A model generated the notes under the pieces. It ran no database searches and was not told where the DNA came from. It saw only the letters and a list, made by a program, of their open reading frames with translations. A stretch of 17,726 bases of DNA, from the NCBI GenBank assembly GCA_023228725.1, contig JALOAQ010000058.1, positions 1-17,726 of the forward strand, given 5' to 3'. Below, in pieces: positions 1 through 6,878 of the stretch (the stretch's first letter is position 1; every line of letters starts with the position of its first letter). The translations under genes were made by a program, and so were the position numbers. The DNA is from Bacteroidales bacterium (GTDB lineage Bacteria > Bacteroidota > Bacteroidia > Bacteroidales > ML635J-15).

Positions 1-76
1 TAAAATGGGATTTTTTCTTATTTTCTGCTAAAAAATTGCTTAATTTTTCAATAAAAATCTCAAAAATATTTCTCAA
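1..76 (-). CDS. Possible 5' part of an unidentified minus-strand gene (runs off the left edge)
   Basis: On the minus strand a frame starting at a TTG (76-74) stays open to the window edge for 25 codons. It reads roughly as MRNIFEIFIEKL followed by SNFLAENKKKSHF. An in-frame stop lies a few codons upstream, so the start is confined to this TTG or a non-ATG codon near it. It lies in the same direction as glnS-coaD and would be the third gene of that run. The start overlaps the left end of a tandem repeat, and no protein family is recognisable in so short a piece. It may be chance in AT-rich DNA. Confidence 0.2.
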   Translation of the reverse strand, partial: MRNIFEIFIEKLSNFLAENKKKSHF

Positions 77-143
77 ATCCCCTAATTAATATGTTTTTTA
101 GCGATTCAAATCGCTAATTAATATGTTTTTTGGCGATTTAAAT
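74..143. repeat. Tandem repeat, about 2.1 copies of a 32-33 bp unit with an internal palindrome
   Basis: Two units, 74-106 and 107-138, share the core ctaattaatatgtttttt followed by RGCGATT, differing by one A/G change and one extra C near the left end. A further partial copy (taaat) starts at 139. Across the unit junction AGCGATT, CA, AATCGCT (100-115) forms a perfect 7-bp inverted repeat. The T-run lies on the 5' side of that hairpin on the plus strand, and the corresponding A-run follows it on the minus strand, so it is not a canonical intrinsic terminator for coaD. It lies just downstream of the coaD stop. Confidence 0.75.
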
Positions 144-163
144 AAAACTTTAAGCTAAATTTT

Positions 164-643
164 TTAAAATAAATCTGCTTTACTAATTCCTTTAGGCAAA
201 AATTGGGATAAATCCCCATTGTTTTTAATAATATCTCTAACTATGCTACTAGATATAAAGGTATGTTCTGGTAAAGTAAGGATAAACACTGTTTCAATTT
301 GATTTTCTAATATTTTATTTGTTTGTCCTATGGCTCTTTCAAATTCAAAATCAGCTGAAGTTCGTAAACCTCTTAGTATAAATTTGCAGTTATTTTTTTT
401 ACAAAACTCAACTGTTAGCCCTGAATATACCTGAACTTCTATTTTATCTTCATTTTCAAAAACTTTTTTTATTATTTTGCATCTTTTTTCTAAACTTAAA
501 AAACTGTTTTTATCATTATTATCACCTATTCCAATAATTATTTTATCGAATAGATTTAATGCTCTCCTTACAACTGACTCATGTCCAGATGTAAAAGGGT
601 CAAAAGAACCTGGGAATATTGCACAATTTTCTGTTTTATCCAT
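164..643 (-). CDS. coaD: Phosphopantetheine adenylyltransferase (PPAT)
   Basis: Transfers AMP from ATP to 4'-phosphopantetheine to give dephospho-CoA, the fourth step of CoA synthesis from pantothenate, in the cytosol. The 159 residues match the usual bacterial CoaD length. Visible nucleotidyltransferase motifs are PGSFDPFTSGH (residues 11-21, with the T/HxGH nucleotide-binding signature at 18-21), the RGLR phosphate-binding segment at 91-94, and FISSSIVRD at 129-137, equivalent to the FISSSLVKE segment of E. coli CoaD. The ATG (643-641) lies inside the end of glnS, an 8-nt overlap, so the two genes are probably co-transcribed and translationally coupled. No convincing terminator is seen after the stop. 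Assignment is secure. Confidence 0.97.
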   Translation of the reverse strand: MDKTENCAIFPGSFDPFTSGHESVVRRALNLFDKIIIGIGDNNDKNSFLSLEKRCKIIKKVFENEDKIEVQVYSGLTVEFCKKNNCKFILRGLRTSADFEFERAIGQTNKILENQIETVFILTLPEHTFISSSIVRDIIKNNGDLSQFLPKGISKADLF

Positions 644-2312
644 TTTTTACAATTTTAGCCCAAGAATCTTTTAAGTCCACGGTCCTATTAAATACTAGTT
701 TTTTAGAATTAGAATCTTTATCAACGCAAAAATATCCTTTACGTTCAAATTGATATTTTTCTCCAATTTTTGCTATTTCAAGGGATTTCTCTAATTTAGC
801 ATTAACTATTTTTAAAGAATCCGGATTTAAATAATCTAAATATGTTTTATTTTCTTCTAAATCCTCGGGATTCTCTTTTGTAAAAAGTCTATCATAAAGT
901 CTAAGTTCTGCATCTATACAATTTTTAGAATCAACCCAATGAATTGTACCTTTTACTTTACGTCCGTCCGGAGATTTTCCTCCTTTACTTTCGGGGTCGT
1001 AGCTGCAATGAATTTCTTTTATATTACCATTTTCATCTTTAATAAGTTTTTCATATTTTATGAAATAAGCATAACGCAATCTAACTTCTCCACCCGGTTT
1101 TAATCTAAAAAATTTGTTAGGGGCGTTTTCCATAAAATCATCACGTTCAATAAAAATTTCTCTACTAAACGACAATTCTCTTGTCCCGGCTTTTTCGTCT
1201 TCAGGGTTATTTTGGGCTATAAGTATTTCAGTTTTATCTTCAGGGTAATTTGTAATTATAACTTTAATTGGATCTAAAACTGCCATTACACGGTTTGCTT
1301 TTTTATTCAAATCTTCACGAATAAAAAACTCCAATAAACCTACGTCAATAATATTTTCTCGTTTTGCCACACCTATTCTATCTGCAAAATTACGAATAGA
1401 CTCTGGTGTATATCCACGTCTTCGTAATCCACTTATTGTAGGCATACGAGGGTCGTCCCAGCCTTTAACATAATTTTCTTTAACTAATTCCAATAGTTTT
1501 CTTTTACTCATAACTGTATAAGACAGATTTAATCTAGCAAATTCAATTTGGCGAGGGCGTTTTCCACTTGTATCAATTTGGTCTAAAAACCAGTCATAAA
1601 GTGGGCGGTGAACTTCAAACTCTAAGGTGCAGATAGAATGAGTAATTCCTTCAATATAATCACTTTGTCCATGAGCGTAATCGTACATTGGATAAATACA
1701 CCATTTATCTCCTGTTCTGTCATGAGGTTTTTTCATAATTCTGTACATAATTGGATCCCGCATATGCATATTTGACGAGTTCATGTCAACTTTTGCACGC
1801 AAAACCATGCTACCTTCATTGTGTTTTCCTACACGCATTTCTTCAAATAAACGCAAGTTTTCTTCAATGCTCCTATTTCTAAAAGGACTTTCAATCCCGT
1901 TAATTGTAGGATTTGTTCTTTGTATGCTTATAACTTCTGGACTTTGTTCGTCAACATATGCTTTACCATCTTTAATTAGCATAATAGCCCATTCATAAAG
2001 TTGTTCAAAATAATCCGAAGCATAAAATAAATTATCATATTCAAAACCAAGCCAATGCACATCATCAATTATTGAATTTACATATTCAAGCTCTTCTTTA
2101 GAAGGGTTTGTGTCGTCGAAGCGTAAATTTGTTTTTCCATTAAAAGTTTCTTTCAAACCAAAGTTAAGACAAATAGATTTTGCATGACCTATATGTAAAT
2201 ATCCATTTGGCTCTGGTGGAAAACGAGTAATAATATTGTCATGCTTACCAGATTCTAAATCATTAGTAATAATTTGTTCAATAAAATTTAATGCTTCTTT
2301 ATTCTCTTCCAT
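636..2312 (-). CDS. glnS: Glutaminyl-tRNA synthetase
   Basis: Charges tRNA-Gln with glutamine using ATP; class I aminoacyl-tRNA synthetase of the GluRS/GlnRS subfamily, cytosolic. At 558 residues it is close to E. coli GlnRS (554). The class I signatures are visible: PPEPNGYLHIGHAKS (HIGH at residues 40-43) and VMSKRK (267-272, the KMSKS equivalent in GlnRS form). The C-terminal half (about 340-558) is the beta-barrel anticodon-binding region; the bacterial/eukaryotic GlnRS-type phrase GTIHWVDSKNCIDAELRLYD lies in it. A dedicated GlnRS implies direct charging of tRNA-Gln rather than sole reliance on the GatCAB transamidation route. It is first in an operon with coaD and is driven by a promoter facing away from folB. 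The ATG is followed at once by the charged N-terminus MEENKEALNFIEQ, which fits the family. Confidence 0.97.
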   Translation of the reverse strand: MEENKEALNFIEQIITNDLESGKHDNIITRFPPEPNGYLHIGHAKSICLNFGLKETFNGKTNLRFDDTNPSKEELEYVNSIIDDVHWLGFEYDNLFYASDYFEQLYEWAIMLIKDGKAYVDEQSPEVISIQRTNPTINGIESPFRNRSIEENLRLFEEMRVGKHNEGSMVLRAKVDMNSSNMHMRDPIMYRIMKKPHDRTGDKWCIYPMYDYAHGQSDYIEGITHSICTLEFEVHRPLYDWFLDQIDTSGKRPRQIEFARLNLSYTVMSKRKLLELVKENYVKGWDDPRMPTISGLRRRGYTPESIRNFADRIGVAKRENIIDVGLLEFFIREDLNKKANRVMAVLDPIKVIITNYPEDKTEILIAQNNPEDEKAGTRELSFSREIFIERDDFMENAPNKFFRLKPGGEVRLRYAYFIKYEKLIKDENGNIKEIHCSYDPESKGGKSPDGRKVKGTIHWVDSKNCIDAELRLYDRLFTKENPEDLEENKTYLDYLNPDSLKIVNAKLEKSLEIAKIGEKYQFERKGYFCVDKDSNSKKLVFNRTVDLKDSWAKIVKNG

Positions 2313-2333
2313 TTTGATAAAAATTTTAGACTA

Positions 2334-2341
2334 CAAAGATA
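2334..2341 (-). promoter_or_regulatory. Predicted -7 element of the glnS-coaD promoter
   Basis: On the minus strand this reads TATCTTTG, an exact match to the Bacteroidota -7 consensus TAnnTTTG. It lies 22 nt upstream of the glnS ATG, implying a very short leader. No good TTTG -33 element is seen at the usual distance, so the call rests on the -7 box and its position. Confidence 0.5.
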
Positions 2342-2348
2342 TAAAATT

Positions 2349-2384
2349 TTTGATTTTTAAAATTCGCAATAATTTATAATTTTG
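2349..2384 (+). promoter_or_regulatory. Predicted folB promoter
   Basis: TAATTTTG at 2377-2384 matches TAnnTTTG exactly, with a TTTG at 2349-2352 upstream. The 24-nt gap is somewhat longer than the usual 19-21. The folB ATG is 39 nt downstream of the -7 box. The promoter is back to back with that of glnS; the two -7 boxes are about 35 bp apart. Confidence 0.5.
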
Positions 2385-2422
2385 CTTATTAATTAATATG
2401 GTATTAAATATAGTTGTAAAAA

Positions 2423-2782
2423 ATGAATAAAATTTTAATAACTGGAATGGAGTTTTTTGCTTTTCATGGACATTATGAAGAGGAAAAATTAGCAGGTAAT
2501 AAGTTTGTTGTTGATTTAAAATTATGGTATGATACGCGAAAAGCAGAAAAAAGTGATAATTTAGAAAATGCAATTAATTATCAATTAGCATATATTATTG
2601 TTAAAGATATTATTGCTAATACCAAAGTAAATTTATTAGAACATTTAGCTTCAAAAATTTTAGATGCTTTATTTATAGAATTTAATGATTTGCCTAAAGC
2701 TGAAATTTATTTAAAAAAACTATCTCCTCCAATGGGTGGTCAGATAAAGGATGTAGGAGTTATTATAAAACGAAAACGATAA
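2423..2782 (+). CDS. folB: Dihydroneopterin aldolase
   Basis: Converts 7,8-dihydroneopterin to 6-hydroxymethyl-7,8-dihydropterin and glycolaldehyde in folate synthesis; a cytosolic tunnel-fold homo-oligomer. The 119 residues match family length. Visible landmarks are FFAFHGHYEEE (11-21), in which E21 aligns with catalytic Glu22 of the S. aureus enzyme; NLLEHLA (70-76), the strongly conserved pterin-binding segment; and LKKLSPPMGG (97-106), where K99 aligns with catalytic Lys100. The C-terminus GVIIKRKR is typical of the family. It stands alone between divergent glnS and the exported-protein/caspase unit; the 98 bp after its stop hold no clear terminator. Other folate genes are not in the window. 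Confidence 0.95.
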   Translation: MNKILITGMEFFAFHGHYEEEKLAGNKFVVDLKLWYDTRKAEKSDNLENAINYQLAYIIVKDIIANTKVNLLEHLASKILDALFIEFNDLPKAEIYLKKLSPPMGGQIKDVGVIIKRKR

Positions 2783-2792
2783 TTATCAACAT

Positions 2793-2835
2793 AAATTAAA
2801 CTAATTAACAAACTTTTTGTCAAATTAAACTAGTT
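2793..2835 (+). repeat. 14-nt direct repeat upstream of the sigma-54-like promoter
   Basis: AAATTAAACTAATT (2793-2806) and AAATTAAACTAGTT (2822-2835) are identical except for one base, with a period of 29 bp. The second copy abuts the -24 element of the candidate sigma-54 promoter. Direct repeats near a promoter can be binding sites for an activator or repressor, but bacterial enhancer-binding proteins usually bind farther upstream. AT-rich composition raises the chance of coincidence. Confidence 0.5.
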
Positions 2836-2852
2836 CTGGCACAAAATTTGTT
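2836..2852 (+). promoter_or_regulatory. Candidate sigma-54 (RpoN) promoter for the exported protein and caspase genes
   Basis: CTGGCACAAAATTTGTT fits the sigma-54 consensus YTGGCACGRNNNTTGCW at all fixed positions except two: A for G after TGGCAC, and T for C in the -12 GC. The -24 GG (2838-2839) and the -12 G (2850) are separated by exactly the canonical 10 nt. Predicted transcription would begin near 2862, leaving a leader of about 19 nt before the ATG at 2881. No TAnnTTTG box is seen between folB and this gene, which strengthens the call. The T at the -12 C position is the main weakness. Confidence 0.55.
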
Positions 2853-2880
2853 TGGAAAAGTATATATAAAAGCAAATAAA

Positions 2881-3336
2881 ATGAATAATAATTTAAAAAA
2901 TTTAGCCATGAGAACAAAAATTACATTCTTAGTACTTCTAGGAGCATTCTTTTTCTTAGCAAACACAGCTGAAGCACAAAAAGTAATCAATGCACAAAAA
3001 TTTGTAAAATCTAGGGGAGTTTCTGAATACGTTATCCCTAGTGGAGATTTAGCAATTGAAAAACCTGCATTATCACGTGGGGGTTGTTTAATTAAGTTTG
3101 ATAACTGGACTGGTTACTATGTTGATTTATGGGTTGATAAAGTTTACAAAGGTCGTTTAAATCCTTGGGAAAATTCTCAATTATTACTTCCACAAGGATA
3201 TACAGAAGTTTATTGCAGAACTATGGGCGAAACTTATCAATGGCAATCAGCTGGAAAATGCAATGAAGAGTTTTTGCTAAAACTTGAAGAAGGCAGTAAT
3301 GCCGGAGAAACAAGCTCAGAATCAAGCGAGTTTTAA
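2881..3336 (+). CDS. Small exported cysteine-containing protein of unknown function, partner of the caspase gene
   Basis: Function not recognised. The 151-residue product starts with a Sec signal peptide: a hydrophobic core at about residues 14-27, ending TAEA before Q33, a good signal peptidase I site after A32. The mature part has three cysteines (C69, C112, C127). A compact stretch from about 68 to 127 (GCLIKFDNWTGYYVDLWVDK, then a WENSQLLLPQGYTEVYCR-like strand) looks like a small beta-sandwich with an NxTGxxVxxxVD pattern. The tail is acidic and Ser-rich (ETSSESSEF). Two S-R-G tripeptides occur at 44-46 and 65-67. An upstream in-frame TTG at 2848 is rejected because it lies in the -12 element; ATG 2908 (MRTKITFL) is an alternative start giving an equally good signal peptide. 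A terminator hairpin and then the caspase gene follow 66 nt downstream, so the two probably act together in the periplasm or at the envelope. Confidence 0.85.
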   Translation: MNNNLKNLAMRTKITFLVLLGAFFFLANTAEAQKVINAQKFVKSRGVSEYVIPSGDLAIEKPALSRGGCLIKFDNWTGYYVDLWVDKVYKGRLNPWENSQLLLPQGYTEVYCRTMGETYQWQSAGKCNEEFLLKLEEGSNAGETSSESSEF

Positions 3337-3354
3337 ATTTTAAGGAAATTATTG

Positions 3355-3381
3355 CTGCCACTTTTTAGTGGCAGTTTTTTT
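3355..3381 (+). terminator. Rho-independent terminator or attenuator between the exported protein and caspase genes
   Basis: CTGCCACT (3355-3362), a TTTT loop, and AGTGGCAG (3367-3374) form a perfect 8-bp stem with five G-C pairs, followed by seven Ts (3375-3381). It ends only 20 nt before the caspase ATG. No promoter box lies between, so partial read-through probably feeds the caspase gene. Confidence 0.85.
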
Positions 3382-3401
3382 AAATCTAAAAAACTAAAAT
3401 T

Positions 3402-5429
3402 ATGAAAAAATTAGTGTTTATAATATTAAACCTTATTCTTTGCCTTAGTTTTTTAAAAGCTGAGAAATACGCATTGATAATAGCCATAGGTGAATATGAC
3501 CAAAGTCTTACAGGCTGGTATCCTATTAGTGCAGGAAACGATATCCCATTAATTGAGAAAACATTATTGGATTTAGGCTTTGCTGAAAAAAATATAATGT
3601 ATTTAACAGACAAGGATGCCACAAAACAAGGAATTGACGATGCACTAACAGAATTATATTCGCGAATTTCAAAAGGAGATCATGTTGTAATTCATTATAG
3701 TGGTCATGGACATCAAATATTTGATGATAACGACGATGAAATTGACGGTTTAGATGAAGCTTTGGTATGTTTTGACGCTCCAATGGAAATGTATGAAGGT
3801 TATACCGGTAAAAAACATTTTCGCGATGATGAACTTGGTGAGTGGGTAGCTAAGTTTAGAATAAAACTAGGAGCAAATGGGCATATACTTTTGTTCTTGG
3901 ATTCTTGCCATTCAGGTACTGGTACTAGAGGCTCTGCAAAAGTTAGAGGTGGTGCTCCGGCTTTAGTTCCGGCAGGTTGGAAACCCAAAAACATTATTAC
4001 AGACGAAAAAGTTGGATTTGGAATAAACGATAAAAATGCTCCATCAAGTAGAGGTGCAAAAAAAGAAGAATTAGCAAAGTTCGTAGTATTTTCAGGTGCT
4101 AGTGCAAATGAGCTAAACTATGAAACTTATGATGATGAAAATAATGCTGTTGGCTCATTATCATATTGTATTTTTAAATCTTTTTCTCAAATGAAAGAAG
4201 GTGATAGCTACCGCCAAGTGTTTTCAAGAATTATGGCAGAAATGGCTAATAAAGCTCCACACCAAAATCCAGCTATTGAAGGCGATATAGATTTTGCTGT
4301 TTTTGGTGGTGATTTTCAAGCACAGTCAGAATATTTTAATCTTAGCTCAATCAGAACAGATTCGTTAGTTGAAATTAATGGAGGTAGATTATCAGGAATT
4401 AATCCTGGAAGCATAATAGTTTTTGTTGAACCCGGAACTACAAATCTAAATGAAAACACAAATATTCTTAATTCAGGTACAGTTCTGCAAACTAATAACT
4501 TTTTTTCGCAGGTAAAATTAGACAATAAAATTAAATTTGAAAGTAATCATTCTGCATGGGCTTTTGTTAAAACCAGAACATTTACTGACCAGAAACTTAA
4601 AGTTCAACTAGAAGAAAATATAGACGCTGATATTAGAGAAGCACTTATAAGCGAAATTCAAAAATCTAATTTTGTGGAAATAACAGAAGATAATCCCGAA
4701 ATATTTTTAAATTATAAAAAAACCAGAGGTGCTAAAATTATTGGTATTAACAACGCTTATTATAATACGGAGTTAAATATAATTTCCAACTCTAATACTC
4801 AGTCTTTAAGCACCGATGTTGGTTCAAGTTTGAATAATTATATGCAAGGAAAGGTTATAAAAGATTTAGATTATTATAATGAAAAATATGATGTAACTAT
4901 GGAGCTAATTCCTGTAAAAGCAAAAATTTATGAAGATGGGAATTTTGATATTTTAGAATATTATGATGCTAACTCAATTTTAGTAAACGATATTCCAGAA
5001 TATGATACAGATATGATGGCTTTAATAAAAGTTACAAATTACGGTACTCATAAATCCTATTTTAATATTATTGATATTCAGCCTGATGGTTTTATTAATC
5101 CTGTTATTCCAACCGTTAATGATATAGATGGACGCGAATATGTTTTAGAACCTGGCGAAACAGCTGTTTTGCAAAATACATTAGTTATGTTCGGTCCGCC
5201 TTATGGAAATGAGATTTTTAAACTTATTTCTGGGGATAAACCTTTTAATTTATCAAATACAATTACCGGGCATGGTAATAAAACAAGAGGCGACAGCTCT
5301 AATATTTTTGAATCTGCTTTACAAATTGGACAAACAGGTGTAAATACAAGAGGTGCAAAAACTGTAAGTGCAAAAACTAAAGAAGATAAAATTTGTACTT
5401 ATGAATATACTTTTAAAATTGTGGAATAA
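3402..5429 (+). CDS. Exported caspase-family (C14, orthocaspase-like) cysteine peptidase with probable C-terminal DUF4384 domain
   Basis: A Sec signal peptide (residues 1-20, cleavage after LKA) puts this 675-residue protein in the periplasm; there is no lipobox cysteine and no type IX sorting tail. The caspase-like p20 region follows: KYALIIAIGEYD (22-33), HYSGHGHQ (98-105, catalytic H102) and LLFLDSCHSG (163-172, catalytic C169). The p10-like part is about 226-302 (KFVVFSGASANELNYE, then GSLSYCIFKSF). Bacterial orthocaspases cut after Arg/Lys. Residues about 490-660 resemble DUF4384: an ID-x-QPDG-x-INP stretch at 557-566, then LEPGETAVL and GPPYGNEIFKLISGDKPF. Five [S/T]RG tripeptides occur at 175-177, 216-218, 441-443, 628-630 and 649-651; four of the five are followed by AK, SAK or similar. 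The 216 site lies in the expected p20/p10 linker. The ATG start is firm, and a strong terminator follows the stop. The substrate is unknown; the small upstream protein is a candidate. Confidence 0.9.
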   Translation: MKKLVFIILNLILCLSFLKAEKYALIIAIGEYDQSLTGWYPISAGNDIPLIEKTLLDLGFAEKNIMYLTDKDATKQGIDDALTELYSRISKGDHVVIHYSGHGHQIFDDNDDEIDGLDEALVCFDAPMEMYEGYTGKKHFRDDELGEWVAKFRIKLGANGHILLFLDSCHSGTGTRGSAKVRGGAPALVPAGWKPKNIITDEKVGFGINDKNAPSSRGAKKEELAKFVVFSGASANELNYETYDDENNAVGSLSYCIFKSFSQMKEGDSYRQVFSRIMAEMANKAPHQNPAIEGDIDFAVFGGDFQAQSEYFNLSSIRTDSLVEINGGRLSGINPGSIIVFVEPGTTNLNENTNILNSGTVLQTNNFFSQVKLDNKIKFESNHSAWAFVKTRTFTDQKLKVQLEENIDADIREALISEIQKSNFVEITEDNPEIFLNYKKTRGAKIIGINNAYYNTELNIISNSNTQSLSTDVGSSLNNYMQGKVIKDLDYYNEKYDVTMELIPVKAKIYEDGNFDILEYYDANSILVNDIPEYDTDMMALIKVTNYGTHKSYFNIIDIQPDGFINPVIPTVNDIDGREYVLEPGETAVLQNTLVMFGPPYGNEIFKLISGDKPFNLSNTITGHGNKTRGDSSNIFESALQIGQTGVNTRGAKTVSAKTKEDKICTYEYTFKIVE

Positions 5430-5464
5430 AATATTATAAGCTAAAAGCATATATGTTTTACTTT

Positions 5465-5502
5465 AAGAAATGTTTTTGTATTTTTACAAAAACATTTTTT
5501 TT
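5465..5502 (+). terminator. Strong Rho-independent terminator after the caspase gene
   Basis: AAATGTTTTTGTA (5468-5480), a TTTT loop and TACAAAAACATTT (5485-5497) pair perfectly over 13 bp, with further G-U and A-U pairs at the base. A run of eight Ts spans 5495-5502. The stem is AT-rich but long. It directly abuts the predicted rarA start codon at 5503. Confidence 0.85.
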
Positions 5503-6768
5503 GTGAAACCTTTAGCCGAAAGATTAAGACCTATAAATTTCGACAACTATGTTGGACAAGAACATTTAGTTGATAAAAATTCTCCTTTTCGTAAAATTGT
5601 AGAATCCGGAAATATACCCTCAATAATTTTATGGGGACCGCCAGGAGTTGGTAAAACTACATTAGTAAATATTATTGCTAATATAAGTGGAAAAGATTTT
5701 TATAATCTAAGTGCAATAAACTCAGGAGTTAAAGATGTTAGAGAAGTAATTGAAAAAGCTAAAAAATCTAATCTCTTTACAAAATCAAATCCAATTTTAT
5801 TTATTGACGAAATTCATCGTTTTAGCAAATCACAACAAGACTCATTATTAGCTTCGGTTGAAGATGGAACACTTACCCTAATCGGAGCAACAACTGAAAA
5901 TCCTTCATTTGAAGTAATTAGCCCACTTTTATCTCGCTGTCAAGTTTATATATTAAAACAACTTGAAGAAAAAGATTTAGATAAACTTATTGAAAGAGCA
6001 ATAAATGAAGATTCAAAGCTTAGGAAAATAAAATTTACTATAAAAGAAAAAGATGCTTTATATAGATTTTCGGGTGGAGATGCTAGGAAACTGTACAATA
6101 TTTTGGAATTGCTAAGTAATACAGCAGTAAATAATGAAATAATAATTACTAATAAATTTGTTGTTGACAAGTTACAAGAAAATATAAGTATTTATGATAA
6201 ATCAGGTGAACAACATTATGATATTATTTCGGCTTTTATAAAATCTGTAAGAGGTTCTAATCCTGATGCTGCTGTTTATTGGTTGGCTAGAATGTTGAAT
6301 GCGGGTGAAGATATAAAGTTTATTGCAAGAAGACTGATTATTTTGGCTGCCGAAGATATTGGACTTGCAAACCCAAACGCTATTTTGATTGCAAATGCTT
6401 GTTTTGATTCAGTTTCAAAAATAGGAATGCCAGAAGCTAGGATTATTTTGTCTCAAACAACAATATATTTGGCTACAAGCCCAAAAAGTAATTCGGCTTA
6501 TTTGGCTATTGATAAAGCTTTGGCATTAGTTAAGGAAACTGGAAATTTACCTGTGCCTTTGCATTTGCGAAATGCCCCAACTAAATTAATGAAAAATTTA
6601 GATTATGGTAAAAATTATAAATATCCTCATGATTATAAAAATAATTTCACTAAACAGCAATATTTGCCTGATAAAATAAATTCTGAAATATTTTATGAAG
6701 CAGGAAATAATAGTAAAGAAAAAGCTAGTTTTGACTTCTTGAACTTTATAAAATCGACAGAATTGTGA
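5503..6768 (+). CDS. rarA: Replication-associated recombination protein RarA (MgsA), AAA+ ATPase
   Basis: RarA/MgsA is a clamp-loader-like AAA+ ATPase acting at stalled replication forks; the E. coli protein interacts with SSB and DNA ends. The start is placed at GTG 5503, giving a 421-residue protein beginning MKPLAERLRPINFDNYVGQE, exactly the family N-terminus. An in-frame ATG at 5470 would add 11 residues encoded by a terminator hairpin and is rejected. Motifs in this numbering: Walker A GPPGVGKT (45-52), Walker B LFIDEIHRF (about 98-106), sensor 1 GATTENPSF (about 129-137) and arginine-finger region LLSRCQV (about 143-149). The C-terminal tetramerisation region includes RGSNPDAAVYWLARML and the AAEDIGLANP segment typical of RarA. 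It is flanked by unrelated genes. No clear TAnnTTTG promoter was found; expression may come from read-through or an unrecognised promoter over the hairpin. Confidence 0.95.
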   Translation: MKPLAERLRPINFDNYVGQEHLVDKNSPFRKIVESGNIPSIILWGPPGVGKTTLVNIIANISGKDFYNLSAINSGVKDVREVIEKAKKSNLFTKSNPILFIDEIHRFSKSQQDSLLASVEDGTLTLIGATTENPSFEVISPLLSRCQVYILKQLEEKDLDKLIERAINEDSKLRKIKFTIKEKDALYRFSGGDARKLYNILELLSNTAVNNEIIITNKFVVDKLQENISIYDKSGEQHYDIISAFIKSVRGSNPDAAVYWLARMLNAGEDIKFIARRLIILAAEDIGLANPNAILIANACFDSVSKIGMPEARIILSQTTIYLATSPKSNSAYLAIDKALALVKETGNLPVPLHLRNAPTKLMKNLDYGKNYKYPHDYKNNFTKQQYLPDKINSEIFYEAGNNSKEKASFDFLNFIKSTEL

Positions 6769-6878
6769 ATTTTAAAAGTATAATTAGAAAAAATATTAGC
6801 GAGGATAATTTGCCTAATACTTTAAGTTTAGAAAATATATATTATTATAAATATTCTAAACAAAGAATGGTAATTTAA
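6765..6878 (+). other. Possible 37-codon ORF overlapping the rarA stop
   Basis: A GTG at 6765 overlapping the rarA TGA (GTGA) opens a 37-codon frame ending at 6876-6878. It reads VNFKSIIRKNISEDNLPNTL and then SLENIYYYKYSKQRMVI. There is no recognisable motif. The 4-nt overlap geometry is typical of coupled genes, but a frame of this length is easily met by chance in AT-rich DNA. The stretch could also be a degraded gene end. Otherwise the rarA to C25-peptidase gap (6769-6959) shows only an AT-rich hairpin. Confidence 0.15.

Noticed and set aside
100..115. AGCGATT/AATCGCT hairpin as a coaD terminator
   Set aside because: On the minus strand the stem is followed by A residues, not Ts.
74..143. 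CRISPR array
   Set aside because: Only two adjacent units with essentially no unique spacer between them, and no cas genes.
2331..2422. T-box or other leader riboswitch ahead of glnS
   Set aside because: The predicted leader is about 15-20 nt, far too short, and no T-box sequence is visible.
2331..2573. 80-codon minus-strand open frame across the folB start
   Set aside because: It overlaps folB and both promoters and is hydrophobic low-complexity sequence; no family resemblance.
2848..2880. In-frame TTG extension of the small exported protein
   Set aside because: The TTG overlaps the -12 element of the candidate promoter and adds 11 charged residues ahead of an already complete signal peptide; ATG 2881 is better.
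5470..5502. ATG start for rarA at 5470
   Set aside because: It lies in the stem of a terminator hairpin and encodes a hydrophobic stretch absent from the family; GTG 5503 gives the standard N-terminus.
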